Source: an uncultured Acidimicrobiales bacterium (GTDB taxonomy: Bacteria; Actinomycetota; Acidimicrobiia; Acidimicrobiales; Aldehydirespiratoraceae). From it: a DNA stretch of 64,000 nt. The stretch's first letter is position 1. Each line of letters opens with the position of its first letter. Location of the stretch: the NCBI GenBank assembly GCA_958296055.1, contig CATQHS010000001.1:2638277-2702276 (forward strand), read 5' to 3'. Positions 18,312-26,328 of this stretch are shown piece after piece. Both the position numbers and the translations under genes were made by a program. The notes under the pieces are model-generated. The model did no database searches. It saw only the letters and a program-made list of their open reading frames with translations, and was not told the origin of the DNA.

Positions 18312-19114
18312 TGGGTGATCTGGCCGCGGGGGCGGTGGCTGGTTTGGCGGCTCCGGTCGGTCTGGCGGCGGGATGGCTCGTCATCGGGGTGGTGGAGCGG
18401 ATGGTCGGGCCGGGGGCCCTGAACCGGGCGGCCCGGGCGGCCCTGGCCGTGGTCACCGCCGCCTCCTTTGCGGCCGTTGGGGCCAGGTTCGGGGTCACTT
18501 GGGCGGTGATCGTCCCGCTGATCCTGGCCGCGGCCCTGGTGGCCCTGTCGGCCATCGACCTGTACCGCTACCGGCTGCCCGATCCGATCACCTTCGCGGC
18601 CTTCGGGTTGAGCCTGGCGGCCATGGCCGCGGTGGCCCCGACGACGGGCGGGTTCGGGACCCTGCCAGTGGCGCTGGCCGGGTCGGCCGGGTTCGGGTCG
18701 GTGCTGTGGGCCGCCCACGAGATCTCGCCCCGGGGCATGGGGTTCGGCGACGTGAAACTGGGCTTCGTGTGCGGGCTGCACCTGGGTTGGGTGGCCGGCG
18801 TCTTCCACTCCGGGTGGTCGCCGGTGATCGGCTTGGTGACCGGTGCCCTGCTGTTAGCCGGCGTGGTGGGCGTGACCGGCGGCCTCGTGGTGGCCTGGCT
18901 GCGCCGCCGGGGTCACCGGGTGCTCCCCGACCCCGCCGCCGCGTTGGACGCCGAGCCCGGCCCCAATCCCGTCGCGGCGGCCGCCAGCCCCAGCTCCGAT
19001 CGGCAGAGCTGGCCTCGGTCCGGCCGGCTGGTCGACACCAGCTTCCCCTTTGGCCCGGCCCTGGCCGCCGGCACCATGGCCGCGGTGCTGTTCTCCGAAA
19101 CCCTGGTGGGCTGA
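18311..19114 (+). CDS. Prepilin peptidase, A24 family (short form)
   Basis: This polytopic membrane aspartic peptidase has 267 residues. The two catalytic Asp are in SAIDLYRYRLPD and in the GxGD motif MGFGDVKL. It lacks the N-terminal Cys-containing methylase domain of PilD. It would cut type IV-like pilin or Flp/Tad prepilins, but no pilin gene is in the window. ATG 18311 is favoured over GTG 18269 because it forms a TGATG junction with the mini-ORF. The last 310 bases are duplicated at 19892-20201. Confidence 0.88.
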   Translation: MGDLAAGAVAGLAAPVGLAAGWLVIGVVERMVGPGALNRAARAALAVVTAASFAAVGARFGVTWAVIVPLILAAALVALSAIDLYRYRLPDPITFAAFGLSLAAMAAVAPTTGGFGTLPVALAGSAGFGSVLWAAHEISPRGMGFGDVKLGFVCGLHLGWVAGVFHSGWSPVIGLVTGALLLAGVVGVTGGLVVAWLRRRGHRVLPDPAAALDAEPGPNPVAAAASPSSDRQSWPRSGRLVDTSFPFGPALAAGTMAAVLFSETLVG

Positions 19115-19118
19115 CCCG
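18805..19118 (+). repeat. Direct repeat, copy 1 (3' end of prepilin peptidase gene)
   Basis: This copy matches 19892-20205 with no length difference and roughly twenty substitutions. It ends just past the stop codon. The start-to-start distance is 1087 bp and encloses the toxin-antitoxin pair. Confidence 0.9.
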
Positions 19119-19190
19119 CCCTCTTCTGCCCGGCCCGGTGCCGCCCGACCAAGCAGGAACAAGTGTCAGCGGTGTCTCCGAAGATCGCGG

Positions 19191-19496
19191 TCAGCGCGCG
19201 GAAACGAGGTCGATGGTGAGTTCTAGACACAACGCGGAAGCGGCCTTTTGAAGGGTCGTGAGGGTGGCGCTTGTACCGCCAGCCTCGAGGCGGGCTACTG
19301 CCGCCTGGCTGGTAGACATTCGGGCAGCAAGTTCCCGTTGGCTGATCCCCGCATCCTCCCGGGCACCGCGAACCTTCTCGCCGATCTCAAGGGCTAGCTG
19401 TGCTGCGGCAAGCGCGTCATTGAATTCGGCACGTTCAGCGCTTGTCATTGCGCTGAGCCGTCGGTTGCGTAGTTCCTCAATGGTCGTACGACCCAT
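19191..19496 (-). CDS. XRE-family antitoxin, HigA-like
   Basis: This 101-residue protein has a helix-turn-helix at about 40-90 (REDAGISQRELAARMSTSQ, then RLEAGG). Such proteins neutralise a RelE/HigB-type toxin and repress the operon. ATG 19496 overlaps the toxin stop (ATGA) and has AGGAGG upstream within the toxin gene. The toxin-first order is the HigBA arrangement. The pair lies between two copies of the prepilin peptidase 3' end. Confidence 0.85.
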   Translation of the reverse strand: MGRTTIEELRNRRLSAMTSAERAEFNDALAAAQLALEIGEKVRGAREDAGISQRELAARMSTSQAAVARLEAGGTSATLTTLQKAASALCLELTIDLVSAR

Positions 19497-19837
19497 CAGT
19501 TGTCCTCCTCGGCTGTGTGTCCTTCAGCTATGCAACGTCGCATCGCCTTCCGTGCGCGCCGGACCTCGGCTCGCTCGGTCTGCTTTTGTTTGCGGAAGAC
19601 AGTCAGCAGCACGATTCGCTGCCGGTCTGCGAAATAAAAAGTGACGCGCCGCGGGACGCGGCCGATGTCGAGGCGCAGTTCGAACAGGCCCTTGCCCAGG
19701 GATCGTGATGCTGGTGCCCGCAATTGGCTGCCGAACTCTGCGAGCCGCTCGATGGCTGCAAGCACCGCGGCGAACTCTTTCACTGCTAAAGAATCGAGCC
19801 ACTTCTCAACCTCCGGCTCTACTTCCACCGACCACAT
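19496..19837 (-). CDS. RelE/HigB-family toxin (phage Gp49-like)
   Basis: This 113-residue protein is a likely ribosome-dependent mRNA endonuclease. The core ELRLDIGRVPRRVTFYFADR, then IVLLTVFRKQKQT with a following Arg/Ala helix, is typical of the Gp49/HigB group. ATG 19837 starts the conserved N-terminus MWSVEVEPEVEKWL; upstream residues in the frame are unrelated. A TATCAT hexamer lies 10 nt upstream (19848-19853, minus strand). GC content is lower than in the flanking genes, consistent with acquisition. Confidence 0.83.
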   Translation of the reverse strand: MWSVEVEPEVEKWLDSLAVKEFAAVLAAIERLAEFGSQLRAPASRSLGKGLFELRLDIGRVPRRVTFYFADRQRIVLLTVFRKQKQTERAEVRRARKAMRRCIAEGHTAEEDN

Positions 19838-19883
19838 GATTCCAAAGATGATATCGAGGTCAGCCGACCCGTGACCTCCAGCA

Positions 19884-20201
19884 GTGTCATACCACTCCGG
19901 GTGGTCGCCGGTGATCGGCCTGGTGACCGGTGCCTTGCTGTTAGCCGGCGTGGTGGGCGTGGCTGGCGGCCTCGTGGTGGCCTGGCTGCGCCGCCGGGGC
20001 CACCGGGTGCTCCCCGACCCCGCCGCCGCGTTGGACGCCGAGCCCGGCCCCGAGCCCGTCGCGCCGGCCGCCAGCTCCGGCTCCGATCGGCTGAGCCGGC
20101 CTCGCCCCGGCCGGCTGGTCAACACTAGCTTCCCGTTCGGCCCGGCCCTGGCCGCCGGCACCATGGCCGCGGTGCTGTTCTCCGAAACCCTGGTGGGCTG
20201 A
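19884..20201 (+). pseudogene. Prepilin peptidase 3' fragment (second copy)
   Basis: It encodes the last 100-odd residues of the peptidase in frame to the same stop, with a fortuitous GTG at 19884. It lacks both catalytic Asp, so it cannot be active. Most changes from copy 1 are silent or conservative, so it was recently under selection or was acquired as a divergent allele. Confidence 0.85.
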
Positions 20202-20223
20202 CCCGTTGCGCTCCCGACGCGGG

Positions 20224-20229
20224 TAGTTT
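20224..20229 (+). promoter_or_regulatory. -10-like hexamer TAGTTT for the HNH gene
   Basis: The hexamer ends 7 nt before GTG 20237, supporting that start over TTG 20228, which lies inside the promoter. Confidence 0.45.
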
Positions 20230-20236
20230 GACACCG

Positions 20237-20917
20237 GTGCCAGAGCCGATCCCGAACTGTCCGAAGTGCGGCCGGCCCATGGTGAGGCGCACGGCGCAGC
20301 GAGGCGCATACGCGGGCAGCCAGTTCTGGGGGTGTCCAGAGTTTCCACGATGCCGCGGCACTGTGCGCGACCAGCAGCCCGCTGATGGCTCTGACGATGA
20401 CGCCTCCGCCGACAAGGTTGGCGACGCCGTCGAAGAGATCGCCGATTCGGACTCAGACGGCAAGCCCCGCGGTCTCCTCTCCAAATTGAAGAAAGCCGCC
20501 CATAAGGGTTGGCGCTGGCATCTGGAGTCTTTTGAGCCAGACGCGACCGGTCGCTGGGATCCGGCTAGTCGAAAAAAGATACTCAGCTATGTCCACCAGC
20601 GGGATGGAGAACGATGCGGCCTGTGTGGGGGGGAGATGAAGCAACAGGCGCGGGGTATGCAGATCGAGCACATCGTGCCCAAGGTGTTCGCCGTGTTCGA
20701 CGTTCGCAAGGGCGGCAGGGCTGAGCCGGGCACCCGTTGGACGAGCCGCCTGCACAAGCTTGACAACTTGCAGGCTGCTCACTCCTACTGCAACAAGAAC
20801 AAGGGCAACACGCCGGAGGTCAAGAAGTGGCGGCATCCGGCGATGCCACAACTGACCGTCGCCGACGCGGAAGACGGGCAGACTTTCGTGCTGCCCTGGC
20901 CCCGGGGCTCCCGTTAA
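20237..20917 (+). CDS. HNH endonuclease with N-terminal topoisomerase-type zinc ribbon
   Basis: The N-terminus NCPKCGRPM, with FWGCPEFPRCRGT, is a four-Cys zinc ribbon like those at the C-terminus of topoisomerase I. An acidic linker leads to an HNH domain with CGLCG, the metal-binding IEHIVPK and LDNLQAAHSYCNKNKGN. At 226 residues it is complete. The biological role is unknown; candidates are DNA repair, defence or a remnant of a mobile element. It lies beside the toxin-antitoxin island and upstream of aroB, whose ATG follows after 2 bases. Confidence 0.8.
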   Translation: MPEPIPNCPKCGRPMVRRTAQRGAYAGSQFWGCPEFPRCRGTVRDQQPADGSDDDASADKVGDAVEEIADSDSDGKPRGLLSKLKKAAHKGWRWHLESFEPDATGRWDPASRKKILSYVHQRDGERCGLCGGEMKQQARGMQIEHIVPKVFAVFDVRKGGRAEPGTRWTSRLHKLDNLQAAHSYCNKNKGNTPEVKKWRHPAMPQLTVADAEDGQTFVLPWPRGSR

Positions 20918-20919
20918 GG

Positions 20920-21930
20920 ATGTCCGATCTGGCTGCAATCCGGGTCGATCTTGGCGATCGTTCCTATGACGTCCATGTCGGCCCCGGCGTCCGGGAGCTG
21001 CTCGGGTCGGTGATCCCGCCGGGGGCCCGGCGGGCTGCGGTCATCACCCAGGCCCGAGTGGGGTGGAGTGTCGATCCCGGCATCGACCACGCCGTGTTCG
21101 AAGCGGCCGAGGGCGAGGCGGCCAAGTCGCTGAGCGAAGTGGAACGCCTGTGCCGGGCCATGGCCTCGGCCGGCTTCACCCGAGCCGACGTGATCGTGGC
21201 CGTGGGCGGGGGGGCGGTCACCGACCTGGCCGGGTTCGTGGCCGCCGTGTACCACCGCGGCATCGGCTATGTCTCGGTGCCCACCACCCTGCTGGCCCAG
21301 GTGGACGCGGCGATCGGGGGCAAGACCGGGGTCAACCTACCCGAGGGCAAGAACCTGGTCGGGGCCTTCTGGCAGCCCCGGGCCGTGCTGTGCGACACCG
21401 CCACCTTGGCCACCTTGCCCGAGCGAGAGATGCGCAGCGGGCGGGGCGAGCTGGCCAAGTACCACTTCATCGGGGGCGAGCACCTCGACGGGCTGCGGTT
21501 GGAGGAGCGCATCGCCGGGGCCGTGGCCATCAAAGCCGCGGTGGTGGCCGACGACGAGCGGGAGGGGGGCCGTCGAGCCGTCCTCAACTACGGCCACACC
21601 TTGGCCCACGCCATCGAGACGGAGGGCGGCTACGACCTCCGCCACGGCGAGGCGGTGGCCGTCGGGCTGGTGTACGCGGCCGAGGTGGCCCGGGCCCTAG
21701 GCCGCATCGACGAGGCCAGAGTGGACGAGCACCGCCGGGTCGTGGCCTCCTACGACCTGCCCCTGACCCTGCCGCCCGGCCTCGACGACGACGCTCTGAT
21801 CGACTCGTTCCGCCGGGACAAGAAGGCGGTGGCCGGCCTGACCATGGTGCTGGACGGCCCCGACGGGGTGGAGCCGGTCGCCGGGGTGCCCGAGCCGGCG
21901 CTCCGCCACGCTCTGGCCGCGCTGCGATGA
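20920..21930 (+). CDS. aroB: 3-dehydroquinate synthase
   Basis: This 336-residue NAD- and zinc-dependent enzyme converts DAHP to 3-dehydroquinate, the second shikimate step. Visible are GGGAVTDLAGFVAA (NAD binding), KTGVNLPEGKN, and the zinc ligands in NYGHTLAHAIE and the HGEAVAVG segment. ATG 20920 gives the standard N-terminus. Its stop overlaps the next ATG. aroC and aroK, which usually precede aroB in actinobacteria, are absent here. Confidence 0.96.
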   Translation: MSDLAAIRVDLGDRSYDVHVGPGVRELLGSVIPPGARRAAVITQARVGWSVDPGIDHAVFEAAEGEAAKSLSEVERLCRAMASAGFTRADVIVAVGGGAVTDLAGFVAAVYHRGIGYVSVPTTLLAQVDAAIGGKTGVNLPEGKNLVGAFWQPRAVLCDTATLATLPEREMRSGRGELAKYHFIGGEHLDGLRLEERIAGAVAIKAAVVADDEREGGRRAVLNYGHTLAHAIETEGGYDLRHGEAVAVGLVYAAEVARALGRIDEARVDEHRRVVASYDLPLTLPPGLDDDALIDSFRRDKKAVAGLTMVLDGPDGVEPVAGVPEPALRHALAALR

Positions 21931-23099
21931 CCCCGCCGCCGGCAAAGCAGCCCACCGCCCTGGCCCCGGCCCAGCCCGCGGGCGAGCGACCCGCAGATGC
22001 CGTTCCGCCCCGGCTTGACTCCCTGCCTCCCCTGCGGGTTGACGGTCGCATGGACCGGCTGCGGGCCCGGCTGGCCGGCGACGGCATCGACGCCGCGGTG
22101 ATCACCGCGGCGACCAACGTTGCGTGGCTCACCGGATTCGGCGGCTCCAACGGCACGGTGGTGGTGACCGTCGACGGGGCCGTTTTGGTCACCGACTCCC
22201 GCTACGCCGACCAGGCCCCCGAGCAGCTCGAGGCGGCGGGTTGTGACGCCGAGGTGGTCATCGCCGGCGACCCGGCGCCGGTCGGCGCCGAGCGGTTCGG
22301 GGCCGCGTCCGTCGTCGGGCTGGAGGCGACCATCGCTTGGGGCGAACAGAAGCGCTGGGCGGCCGCCACAACCGCCGAACTGGCCCCCATGGCCGAGGTC
22401 GTCGAGGAGCTGAGGGCGGTCAAGGACCCCGCCGAGCTGGCCCGCATCGAGGCCGCGGCGGCCATTGCCGACGAAGCCCTAGAAGAGATCCGGCCCCGGT
22501 TGCGGGCCGGGGTCAGCGAGATCGAGATCCAGCGGGGGATCGACGACGCCATCCGGGCCCGGGGGGCAACCGGCCCGGCCTACGACACGATCGTGGCGTC
22601 CGGGCCCAACTCGGCCCTCCCCCACGCCCGCCCCACCGGCCGGGAGCTGGCCCCCGGCGATTTGGTGATCATCGACGCCGGGGCGGTGGTCGAGGGCTAT
22701 CGCAGTGACATGACCCGCACCTTCGTGGTGGGCGAGCCTTCCGCCGAGACGGTCGACATGATCGAGCTGGTCGCCCGGGCCCAGGCCGCCGGGGTGGCTG
22801 CGGTGCGGCCCGGGGCGGCGGCTGGTGCCGTCGACGATGCCTGCCGGTCGGTCATCGACGAGGCCGGCTTCGGTGCCGCCTTCATCCACGGGACCGGTCA
22901 CGGGGTGGGGCTCGACATCCACGAGCTGCCCCGGGTCCGCTCCGGCGCCACCGCTATCCTGCGGCCTGGTCATGTGCTCACCGTCGAGCCGGGCGTGTAT
23001 GTGTCCGGCGTCGGCGGGGTCCGGGTGGAGGACTCGGTGGTCGTGACCGCCAGCGGCTGCCGCGCCCTGACGCGGCACCCCAAAGACCCGAGGCCCTGA
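21927..23099 (+). CDS. pepQ: Xaa-Pro peptidase, M24 family (PepQ-like)
   Basis: This 390-residue dinuclear metallopeptidase removes or releases N-terminal residues next to proline. A creatinase-like N-terminal domain is followed by the pita-bread domain. The metal ligands are visible in [31 protein letters not shown] and VRVEDSV. An N-terminal Pro/Ala extension of about 40 residues is not conserved, so a later start is possible. ATG 21927 overlaps aroB (ATGA). The position before efp is conserved in actinobacteria. Confidence 0.92.
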   Translation: MTPPPAKQPTALAPAQPAGERPADAVPPRLDSLPPLRVDGRMDRLRARLAGDGIDAAVITAATNVAWLTGFGGSNGTVVVTVDGAVLVTDSRYADQAPEQLEAAGCDAEVVIAGDPAPVGAERFGAASVVGLEATIAWGEQKRWAAATTAELAPMAEVVEELRAVKDPAELARIEAAAAIADEALEEIRPRLRAGVSEIEIQRGIDDAIRARGATGPAYDTIVASGPNSALPHARPTGRELAPGDLVIIDAGAVVEGYRSDMTRTFVVGEPSAETVDMIELVARAQAAGVAAVRPGAAAGAVDDACRSVIDEAGFGAAFIHGTGHGVGLDIHELPRVRSGATAILRPGHVLTVEPGVYVSGVGGVRVEDSVVVTASGCRALTRHPKDPRP

Positions 23100-23113
23100 A
23101 CCGGAGGCAGCCG

Positions 23114-23677
23114 ATGCCCGTCATCACCACCAACGACTTGCGCAACGGCATCGCCTTGGACCTCGGCGGCGACCTATTCGAGGTGGTCGAGTTCCAGCAC
23201 GTGAAGCCGGGCAAGGGCCACGCCTTCGTGAGGACCACGCTCAAGAACGTGCGGTCCGGGGCCGTGATCGACCGGACCTTCCGGGCCGGCGAGAAGGTGG
23301 AGCGGGCGGCTATCGACAAGCGGGAGATGCAGTTGCTGTACCGCGACGGCGCCGACTTGGTGCTCATGGACAACGAGTCGTTCGAGCAGATGACGGTGGT
23401 GCCGGAGGTGATCGGCGGCGCGGCCCGATTCCTGGTGGACGGGTCGCAGGCGGTGATGTTGATGTTCGGGTCTGAGATCGTCGGCACCGAGCTGCCCGCC
23501 GCGGTGGAGCTGGACATCGCCGAGACCGAGCCGGGGGTCCAGGGCGACCGGGTGTCGGGGGCCACCAAGCCGGCCACCCTGGAGACGGGGCTGGTGGTGC
23601 AGGTCCCGCTGTTCGTGGAGCCGGGGCAGCGGGTGAAGGTCGACACCCGCACCGGTGCCTACATCAGCCGGGCGTGA
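23114..23677 (+). CDS. efp: Elongation factor P
   Basis: This 187-residue factor rescues ribosomes stalled at polyproline. It has three OB-like domains, and the loop carrying the usually modified Lys reads KPGKGHAF with Lys34. GGAGG lies 7 nt before ATG 23114. The stop overlaps the nusB GTG. Confidence 0.97.
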   Translation: MPVITTNDLRNGIALDLGGDLFEVVEFQHVKPGKGHAFVRTTLKNVRSGAVIDRTFRAGEKVERAAIDKREMQLLYRDGADLVLMDNESFEQMTVVPEVIGGAARFLVDGSQAVMLMFGSEIVGTELPAAVELDIAETEPGVQGDRVSGATKPATLETGLVVQVPLFVEPGQRVKVDTRTGAYISRA

Positions 23678-24138
23678 CCCCCGGGGTGGGCCCGGCCGAG
23701 GGGCCCCCTGACCCGATCCGCCCTCCCGGCCTCGGGACCCGCCGGGAGGCCCGCGAGGACGCCTTGGCCGTGCTGTATGAGGCCGAGATCACCGGCGACG
23801 ACGGGGCTGAAGTCCTCCAGCGCCGCCGGGTGTCCCTGTCGGACTACGCCGTGGACATGGTGGCCGGCGTGGGGGAGGCCCGGGACCGGATCGACAAGGC
23901 GCTGGCCCGGCACCTGCGGGGCTGGGATCTGGACCGCATGGCCGTGGTGGACCGGACCCTGGCCCGGATGGCGGCCTGGGAGCTGACGGAGCGTCCCGAC
24001 GTGCCCACCGGCGCGGTGATGTCAGAGCTAGTCGCCCTGGCCACCCAATACTGCGGTGCCGAGTCCCCCCGCTTCCTAAACGGCCTCCTAGCCGCCATAG
24101 CCACCGAAGTCCGCAACCGCCCCCCGCCAGACCCGTGA
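23674..24138 (+). CDS. nusB: Transcription antitermination factor NusB
   Basis: This 154-residue all-helical protein pairs with NusE to bind boxA in rRNA leaders. The fold is recognised from RREAREDALAVLYEAE, the helix MAVVDRTLARMAAWEL and SPRFLNGLLAAIA. GTG 23674 overlaps the efp stop (GTGA), and the first 20 residues are a variable extension. It is the last gene of the run; the next gene converges 10 bases away. Confidence 0.95.
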   Translation: MTPGVGPAEGPPDPIRPPGLGTRREAREDALAVLYEAEITGDDGAEVLQRRRVSLSDYAVDMVAGVGEARDRIDKALARHLRGWDLDRMAVVDRTLARMAAWELTERPDVPTGAVMSELVALATQYCGAESPRFLNGLLAAIATEVRNRPPPDP

Positions 24139-24148
24139 CATCTCGCTA

Positions 24149-25393
24149 TCAAGAAGATCCCTTGATTCTCCGATAGAACTCGATCTTCTTGATGAAGTTC
24201 TCAATAGGAAACCAGTTACGGTTGTCTGATAGACGACGGTGGCGAACCTCATATCTTTGGATTATCCATCTTCCGGTTTCAACATCTTTTTGAAGCTCCG
24301 GCCCGTGCAAACCTCGATTTCTTCCCATCCATGTGTAGGTAGTGTCACCTGATTCGTAACGGTCGTAAATCTCCTGTCCCGGTATCTTCGCATCGCAGTT
24401 CTGTCCGAACGTGTCAAATCCTGTTCGATGTTGTTTCTGCGCCTTGCTGACGGATCTGGGGGATTGGTGTTCGTGCAAGGCAGGTGTTGACTGTCGTGAT
24501 CCCGCTGGGGTTACGTGATCTGGCTGGGGTTGCTCGACTAGACGAATGAAGTCGGCAATGGGAAACCAGTTCCGATTGCCTTTCAAGGGATTGTGGCGGA
24601 CTTCGTATTCACGCGTTCTCCATTTTCCAGTTTGAAGGTCGCTCTGGATCTCCTGACCGTGCAGACCGCGGTTTCTTCCCATCCATGTGTAGGTAGTATC
24701 TCTTCGTCTGTGACGGGCGTATATTTCCTGTCCTATGATTACTGCGTCGCAGTTCTGCCGGTAAGTGTCACCGCTACCGGGTTGCGACGCCAGGCGGCCG
24801 TATCGGCGGAGGGCTTCGTCTAGGACTCCGATCCAGTAGGGGGGAGCGATGTCACGGAAGGCGTCGGCGACTCGTTCCCAGGTCAGGACGGGCACATTGT
24901 CGATCCGTTCGGGCATGCGCAACCCTGCTGGAAGAAGCGCGACCTGATGAACCGACGGTTGGGTTCCGACCCCGTCGGCCATGACCGACAGCAGGTCCGC
25001 TTGCTTTCGCAATTGTTCGCGAAGATCGGCGACAGAAGGCCGGTGGAAGACTTTGGCTTCAACGCCGAGCAGCCGAGACGGCTCGCTCTCCGCGTAGACG
25101 ACCAGATCCGGAGTGTCTCGACCACCCGGGTCGCGGAACCGCTTCTCGGCCCCGTCCACCAGCGATTCCTTGAACCCGTATTCGGTGAACAACTGGACGT
25201 TGCTGGAAGCCGGATCGGCCTCCACCGCAATCTTCGGCACCCCGCACAGGGTCAGAAACCGACCGAAGTGGGCGAACCCGTCACTGGCCACGATCATGGG
25301 CAGCACAGTGCCGGTGTAGTAGCGCTCCTTGCGGTTGATCGGCAGCCGCTCCCCGAACAACCCCGACAGCCCCGCAACTCGCTTATCGCTCAT
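24149..25393 (-). CDS. PD-(D/E)XK-like nuclease with duplicated C-terminal domain, 414 aa
   Basis: No family is recognised. The N-terminal third contains PDLVVY and, eleven residues on, LLGVEAKVF, giving Asp96, Glu112 and Lys114, the signature of restriction-endonuclease-like folds. The C-terminal half is two copies of a 75-residue module (residues about 213-287 and 331-405). The copies share QNCDA, GQEIY, DTTYTWMGRNRGLHG, YEVRH and NRNWFPI, and are joined by a Gln/Ser-rich linker. ATG 25393 is chosen because a TACCGT hexamer ends 7 nt upstream. The module half is AT-richer than the nuclease half. It stands alone between two housekeeping operons; a DNA-targeting defence role is inference. Confidence 0.7.
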   Translation of the reverse strand: MSDKRVAGLSGLFGERLPINRKERYYTGTVLPMIVASDGFAHFGRFLTLCGVPKIAVEADPASSNVQLFTEYGFKESLVDGAEKRFRDPGGRDTPDLVVYAESEPSRLLGVEAKVFHRPSVADLREQLRKQADLLSVMADGVGTQPSVHQVALLPAGLRMPERIDNVPVLTWERVADAFRDIAPPYWIGVLDEALRRYGRLASQPGSGDTYRQNCDAVIIGQEIYARHRRRDTTYTWMGRNRGLHGQEIQSDLQTGKWRTREYEVRHNPLKGNRNWFPIADFIRLVEQPQPDHVTPAGSRQSTPALHEHQSPRSVSKAQKQHRTGFDTFGQNCDAKIPGQEIYDRYESGDTTYTWMGRNRGLHGPELQKDVETGRWIIQRYEVRHRRLSDNRNWFPIENFIKKIEFYRRIKGSS

Positions 25394-25400
25394 AAGAACC

Positions 25401-25406
25401 ACGGTA
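25401..25406 (-). promoter_or_regulatory. -10-like hexamer TACCGT for the nuclease gene
   Basis: On the minus strand it ends 7 nt before ATG 25393, and it overlaps the alternative GTG at 25402. Confidence 0.35.
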
Positions 25407-25622
25407 TCGAGAGGGTGGGTCAGTCATCCTGAAGCTCCGAGCCGAAGCGCCAGGCCGGGGGGTGGTACGGGGGCCAGCGTCGGTGCCGCTTGCGGCGACG
25501 ACCGCCCCCGTGACAGGACCCGCCGGCCGGGACGAACCCCGACCGCCAGCAACAAGAAGCCCCCGGCAACCCGCTCCCACCTGCGCTTACGCGACCATGC
25601 ACCGATCCGGCCCGAGGCGTGA

Positions 25623-25628
25623 TACGTT
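25623..25628 (+). promoter_or_regulatory. Candidate -10 (TACGTT) of the pyr operon
   Basis: It would place transcription start near 25635 and a leader of about 48 nt before pyrR. That leader contains the PyrR-loop-like hairpin. Confidence 0.35.
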
Positions 25629-25646
25629 GCCCACTCGACCGTGAAA

Positions 25647-25664
25647 CGGGTCCCGTGAGGCCCG
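25647..25664 (+). promoter_or_regulatory. PyrR-binding loop (translational repression site)
   Basis: A CGGG/CCCG stem encloses TCCCGTGAGG. The string GTCCCGTGAGGC matches the PyrR-recognised loop (GUCC-GAGAGGC type) known from Bacillus and mycobacteria. It sits about 18 nt before pyrR ATG 25683, next to the GAGAGG ribosome site, so PyrR-UMP binding would block translation rather than attenuate transcription. Confidence 0.6.
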
Positions 25665-25682
25665 AACGGACGAGAGGACGAC

Positions 25683-26243
25683 ATGGCCGACCGAGAACGG
25701 CGCATGGCGGTGCCCGCAGGAGTCTTCCGGGCCCGCACCCGGGTCATGGACGCCGCTGACGTGAGCCGGGCCATCCGGCGCATGGCCCACGAGATACTCG
25801 AGCGCAACCACGGCCTCGGATCGGTGATGCTCATCGGCCTCCAGACCGGCGGCGTCCACCTGGCTCACAGCATCGGCACCGACCTCGAGGCCATCGAGGG
25901 CGGCCGAGTCCCGGTCGGCTCGCTGGACGTGGCCCTGCACCGAGACGACATCGGGCTCCGTCCCGTACTGCCCCAGGCCGTCACCGACATCCCCGTCGAT
26001 CTCGACGACCGGGTCGTGGTGCTGGTGGACGATGTGCTGTTCACCGGCCGCACCGTGCGGGCCGCCCTCGACGCCCTGCACACCTGGGGCCGGCCCCGGG
26101 CCGTGCAGCTAGCGGTGATGGTGGACCGGGGCCACCGGGAACTGCCCATCCGCCCCGACTTCGTGGGCAAGAACCTCCCCACCCGCAAAGACGAGATGGT
26201 GGACGTCGGACCCGACGGGGTCGACCTGGGAGACGTGTCGTGA
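25683..26243 (+). CDS. pyrR: PyrR regulator / uracil phosphoribosyltransferase
   Basis: This 186-residue bifunctional PRTase-fold protein senses UMP, binds the pyr mRNA leader and can salvage uracil. The PRPP loop VVLVDDVLFTGRTVRAAL and the C-terminal DRGHRELPI motif are present. ATG 25683 has GAGAGG upstream. It is first in the pyr operon, linked to pyrB through two mini-ORFs. Confidence 0.95.
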   Translation: MADRERRMAVPAGVFRARTRVMDAADVSRAIRRMAHEILERNHGLGSVMLIGLQTGGVHLAHSIGTDLEAIEGGRVPVGSLDVALHRDDIGLRPVLPQAVTDIPVDLDDRVVVLVDDVLFTGRTVRAALDALHTWGRPRAVQLAVMVDRGHRELPIRPDFVGKNLPTRKDEMVDVGPDGVDLGDVS

Positions 26244-26284
26244 GCCGGAGCCGGAGGCGTGACATGGGCAAGGGAGAGTCGTGA
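26240..26284 (+). other. Bridging mini-ORF 1, pyrR to pyrB
   Basis: GTG 26240 overlaps the pyrR stop (GTGA). It encodes MSRSRRRDMGKGES, and its TGA overlaps the next GTG at 26281. Confidence 0.4.
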
Positions 26285-26328
26285 GCCTGGGATGCGACAT
26301 GGGCGAAGGAGAGTCGTGAGCCGCCACC
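26261..26328 (+). repeat. 35-bp tandem duplication at the pyrB start
   Basis: Copies begin at 26261 and 26296; each contains GACATGGGC, a purine-rich ribosome site and GTCGTGAGCC. The second copy carries the real pyrB start. Confidence 0.85.
26281..26319 (+). other. Bridging mini-ORF 2, pyrR to pyrB
   Basis: It encodes MSLGCDMGEGES, and its TGA overlaps pyrB GTG 26316. A 35-bp unit around the ribosome site and GTGAGC start (from 26261 and from 26296) is tandemly duplicated, creating this second step. Confidence 0.4.

Noticed and set aside
20206..20229. TTGCGC as a -35 element for the HNH gene
   Set aside because: The spacing to TAGTTT is only 12 bp; -35 elements are not recognisable at most of these promoters.
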